A stretch of DNA of 13,658 nt from Candidatus Gottesmanbacteria bacterium (GTDB lineage Bacteria; Patescibacteriota; Microgenomatia; UBA10105; UBA927), in contig JAPLWC010000101.1 in the NCBI GenBank assembly GCA_026396845.1, forward strand, positions 1 to 13,658, read 5' to 3'. Made by a program: the position numbers and the translations under genes. The notes under the pieces were generated by a model that searched no databases, was not told the origin of the DNA, and worked only from the letters and a program-made list of their open reading frames with translations. Each line of letters starts with the position of its first letter. Positions within the stretch are counted from its first letter, which is position 1. Positions 12,606 through 13,658 of this stretch are shown here, one piece after another.

Positions 12606-13658
12606 TTGTTTCTTGAGCTCACGCTTATCCGGTGGATTCCCGCTAACATCCGGTTGATTGGGTATTTTTCCAACCTTGTGCTTTTGGCGTCTTTTTTCGG
12701 CATGGGAATCGGCTTGTTATGGCACTCGTCACGCCGGCGATTGTTTCCCTGGATGCCGGCCGCCCTTCTTCTGTTACTGCTTGTTGTTGCGTCATTCCGG
12801 GTAGACATAAATGTTGCCTCACCAAACGCAGTATTTTTTAAAGGATTAGGCGACCACGACCTGCCTGTCGTAGACCCCGTTGCCATATTACCCATGCTAT
12901 TTTTCCTGATAAGTGCCGTGTTTGTCATTGTCGGACAGGAGTTCGGCCGGCTGTTTTCACACCTGCCCGCACTCGTTGCCTATACGTGGGATATTGCCGG
13001 ATCGCTATCCGGAATCGTCCTATTTACGTTAAGCGCCTGGTTATCAACCCCTGCATGGATCTGGTTTATCATTATTGTTCTTGTATATCTTTGGCTCCTC
13101 AATAAACGTAAACACACAGCCCTGGTACCTGCTCTTCTTGCCGGATTTGCAGTTATCCTCCTAACCTATCTGGCATCCCGCAATAGTATTTGGTCGCCGT
13201 ATTACAAAATCAATGTCCAGCATATGCTCACGGGCTATAACGTCGACGTCAATAACATTTCCAATCAATATGTCACTCACTGGGAAAATAAAGAGGGTTT
13301 TTACCGGTTACCCTACCAGTCATTTCGGGACAATACCTTTAAAAAAATACTTGTCATCGGCAGCGGCACGGGTTCGGATGTCGCGGTGGCGCTGGCTTTG
13401 GACCCTACTGTGGAACATATCGACGCTGTCGAAATCGATCCTTCGGTCGCAGATCTTGGGCGAAAACTCAACCCGGACCGTCCCTACGACGACCCGCGCG
13501 TCCGCCTTATCATCACCGACGGGCGAAACTACCTGGGCCTCGGGCGGGCCTTCGTCCGCGACGGGGCCAGCCTGATCCTGCGGACCTATGGGGCCTCCGG
13601 CTACACCACGGCGGTCACCGACCCGACCAGCGGCAGCTTCGATCCGCGCTACACCGCC
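12606..13658 (+). CDS. Membrane-embedded spermidine-synthase-like protein, partial (runs off the right edge)
   Basis: The frame is open from 12507 to the window end and has no ATG or GTG before the conserved start, so TTG 12606 (351 codons to the edge) is the best guess; the true start could be CTG 12573. About six membrane helices come first: LELTLIRWIP, YFSNLVLLASFFGMGIGLLW, MPAALLLLLLVVASF, VAILPMLFFLISAVFVIVGQ, a central pair, then ALVPALLAGFAVILLTYLA. The cytosolic part looks like a polyamine aminopropyltransferase: SPYYKI (197-202), ILVIGSGTGSDVAVALA (248-264), VEIDPSVADLG (275-285), PYDDPRVRLIITDGRNYL (293-310). Similar proteins are annotated as spermine/spermidine synthase but their substrate is mostly untested. 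After L310 the sequence becomes very GC-rich and stops resembling the family (see findings), so the last 41 residues may not belong to this protein. Confidence 0.7.
   Translation, partial: MFLELTLIRWIPANIRLIGYFSNLVLLASFFGMGIGLLWHSSRRRLFPWMPAALLLLLLVVASFRVDINVASPNAVFFKGLGDHDLPVVDPVAILPMLFFLISAVFVIVGQEFGRLFSHLPALVAYTWDIAGSLSGIVLFTLSAWLSTPAWIWFIIIVLVYLWLLNKRKHTALVPALLAGFAVILLTYLASRNSIWSPYYKINVQHMLTGYNVDVNNISNQYVTHWENKEGFYRLPYQSFRDNTFKKILVIGSGTGSDVAVALALDPTVEHIDAVEIDPSVADLGRKLNPDRPYDDPRVRLIITDGRNYLGLGRAFVRDGASLILRTYGASGYTTAVTDPTSGSFDPRYTA

Noticed and set aside
12581..12928. Minus-strand frame of 115 codons opposite the spermidine-synthase-like gene
   Set aside because: It is rich in Arg, Asn, Thr and Ser and is antisense to a frame with clear membrane helices and family motifs.
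13213..13575. Plus-strand frame of 120 codons near the right end
   Set aside because: It overlaps, in another frame, the conserved aminopropyltransferase motifs; its Ser/Thr/Arg-rich content marks it as a shadow.

Overview
The window most likely comes from a bacterium of the Candidate Phyla Radiation (Patescibacteria). That is an inference from three things: small, tightly packed genes; bacterial -35/-10 promoters combined with an archaeal-type CoA pathway enzyme; and several short proteins of a kind I associate with that group (a one-helix membrane protein with a Pro/Ser/Ala/Thr tail, and a short four-helix-bundle protein). TGA is a normal stop here (for example the ATGA overlap at 6396-6399), so this is not one of the lineages that recode TGA as glycine. 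I see no RNA gene, CRISPR array or insertion sequence.

Layout. 1-2254 (minus strand): the N-terminal part of galactose-1-phosphate uridylyltransferase, an unknown 143-residue protein with an attenuator-like leader, and a fused phosphopantetheine adenylyltransferase / GTP-dependent dephospho-CoA kinase that would carry out the last two steps of CoA synthesis in one polypeptide. 2311-5145: an unknown basic protein, deoxyribose-phosphate aldolase, a divergent ribulose-phosphate-3-epimerase-like protein, an unknown protein with an internal repeat, and a four-helix-bundle-like protein. They are arranged as head-to-head and tail-to-tail pairs, with 12-15 bp overlaps at the convergent ends. 5290-13658: an envelope/glycan region. 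A plus-strand operon (GT2, GT4, radical SAM) converges on a minus-strand set (methyltransferase, GT-C-like membrane protein, a small SD-led frame that looks broken, and an ArnT/PMT-like membrane glycosyltransferase). At the right edge is a membrane-embedded spermidine-synthase-like protein that changes abruptly to very GC-rich sequence about 125 bp before the window ends.

The strongest cross-cutting signal is promoter placement. For nine genes a recognisable -10 hexamer lies only 6-12 nt before the start codon (6-9 nt in eight of them), six with a -35 at 16-17 bp and none with a Shine-Dalgarno sequence. Leaderless transcription therefore looks like the usual mode here. The two clear Shine-Dalgarno sites (before the starts at 1230 and 11140) are the exceptions. 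The -10 elements at 2961-2972 and 5768-5775 are palindromic and can be read on both strands.

The glycosyltransferases, radical SAM enzyme and methyltransferase probably build a cell-surface glycan or glycolipid. GalT, DeoC and the epimerase-like protein belong to sugar-phosphate and nucleotide salvage metabolism. The CoA enzyme suggests that the cell makes CoA from imported or salvaged phosphopantetheine.
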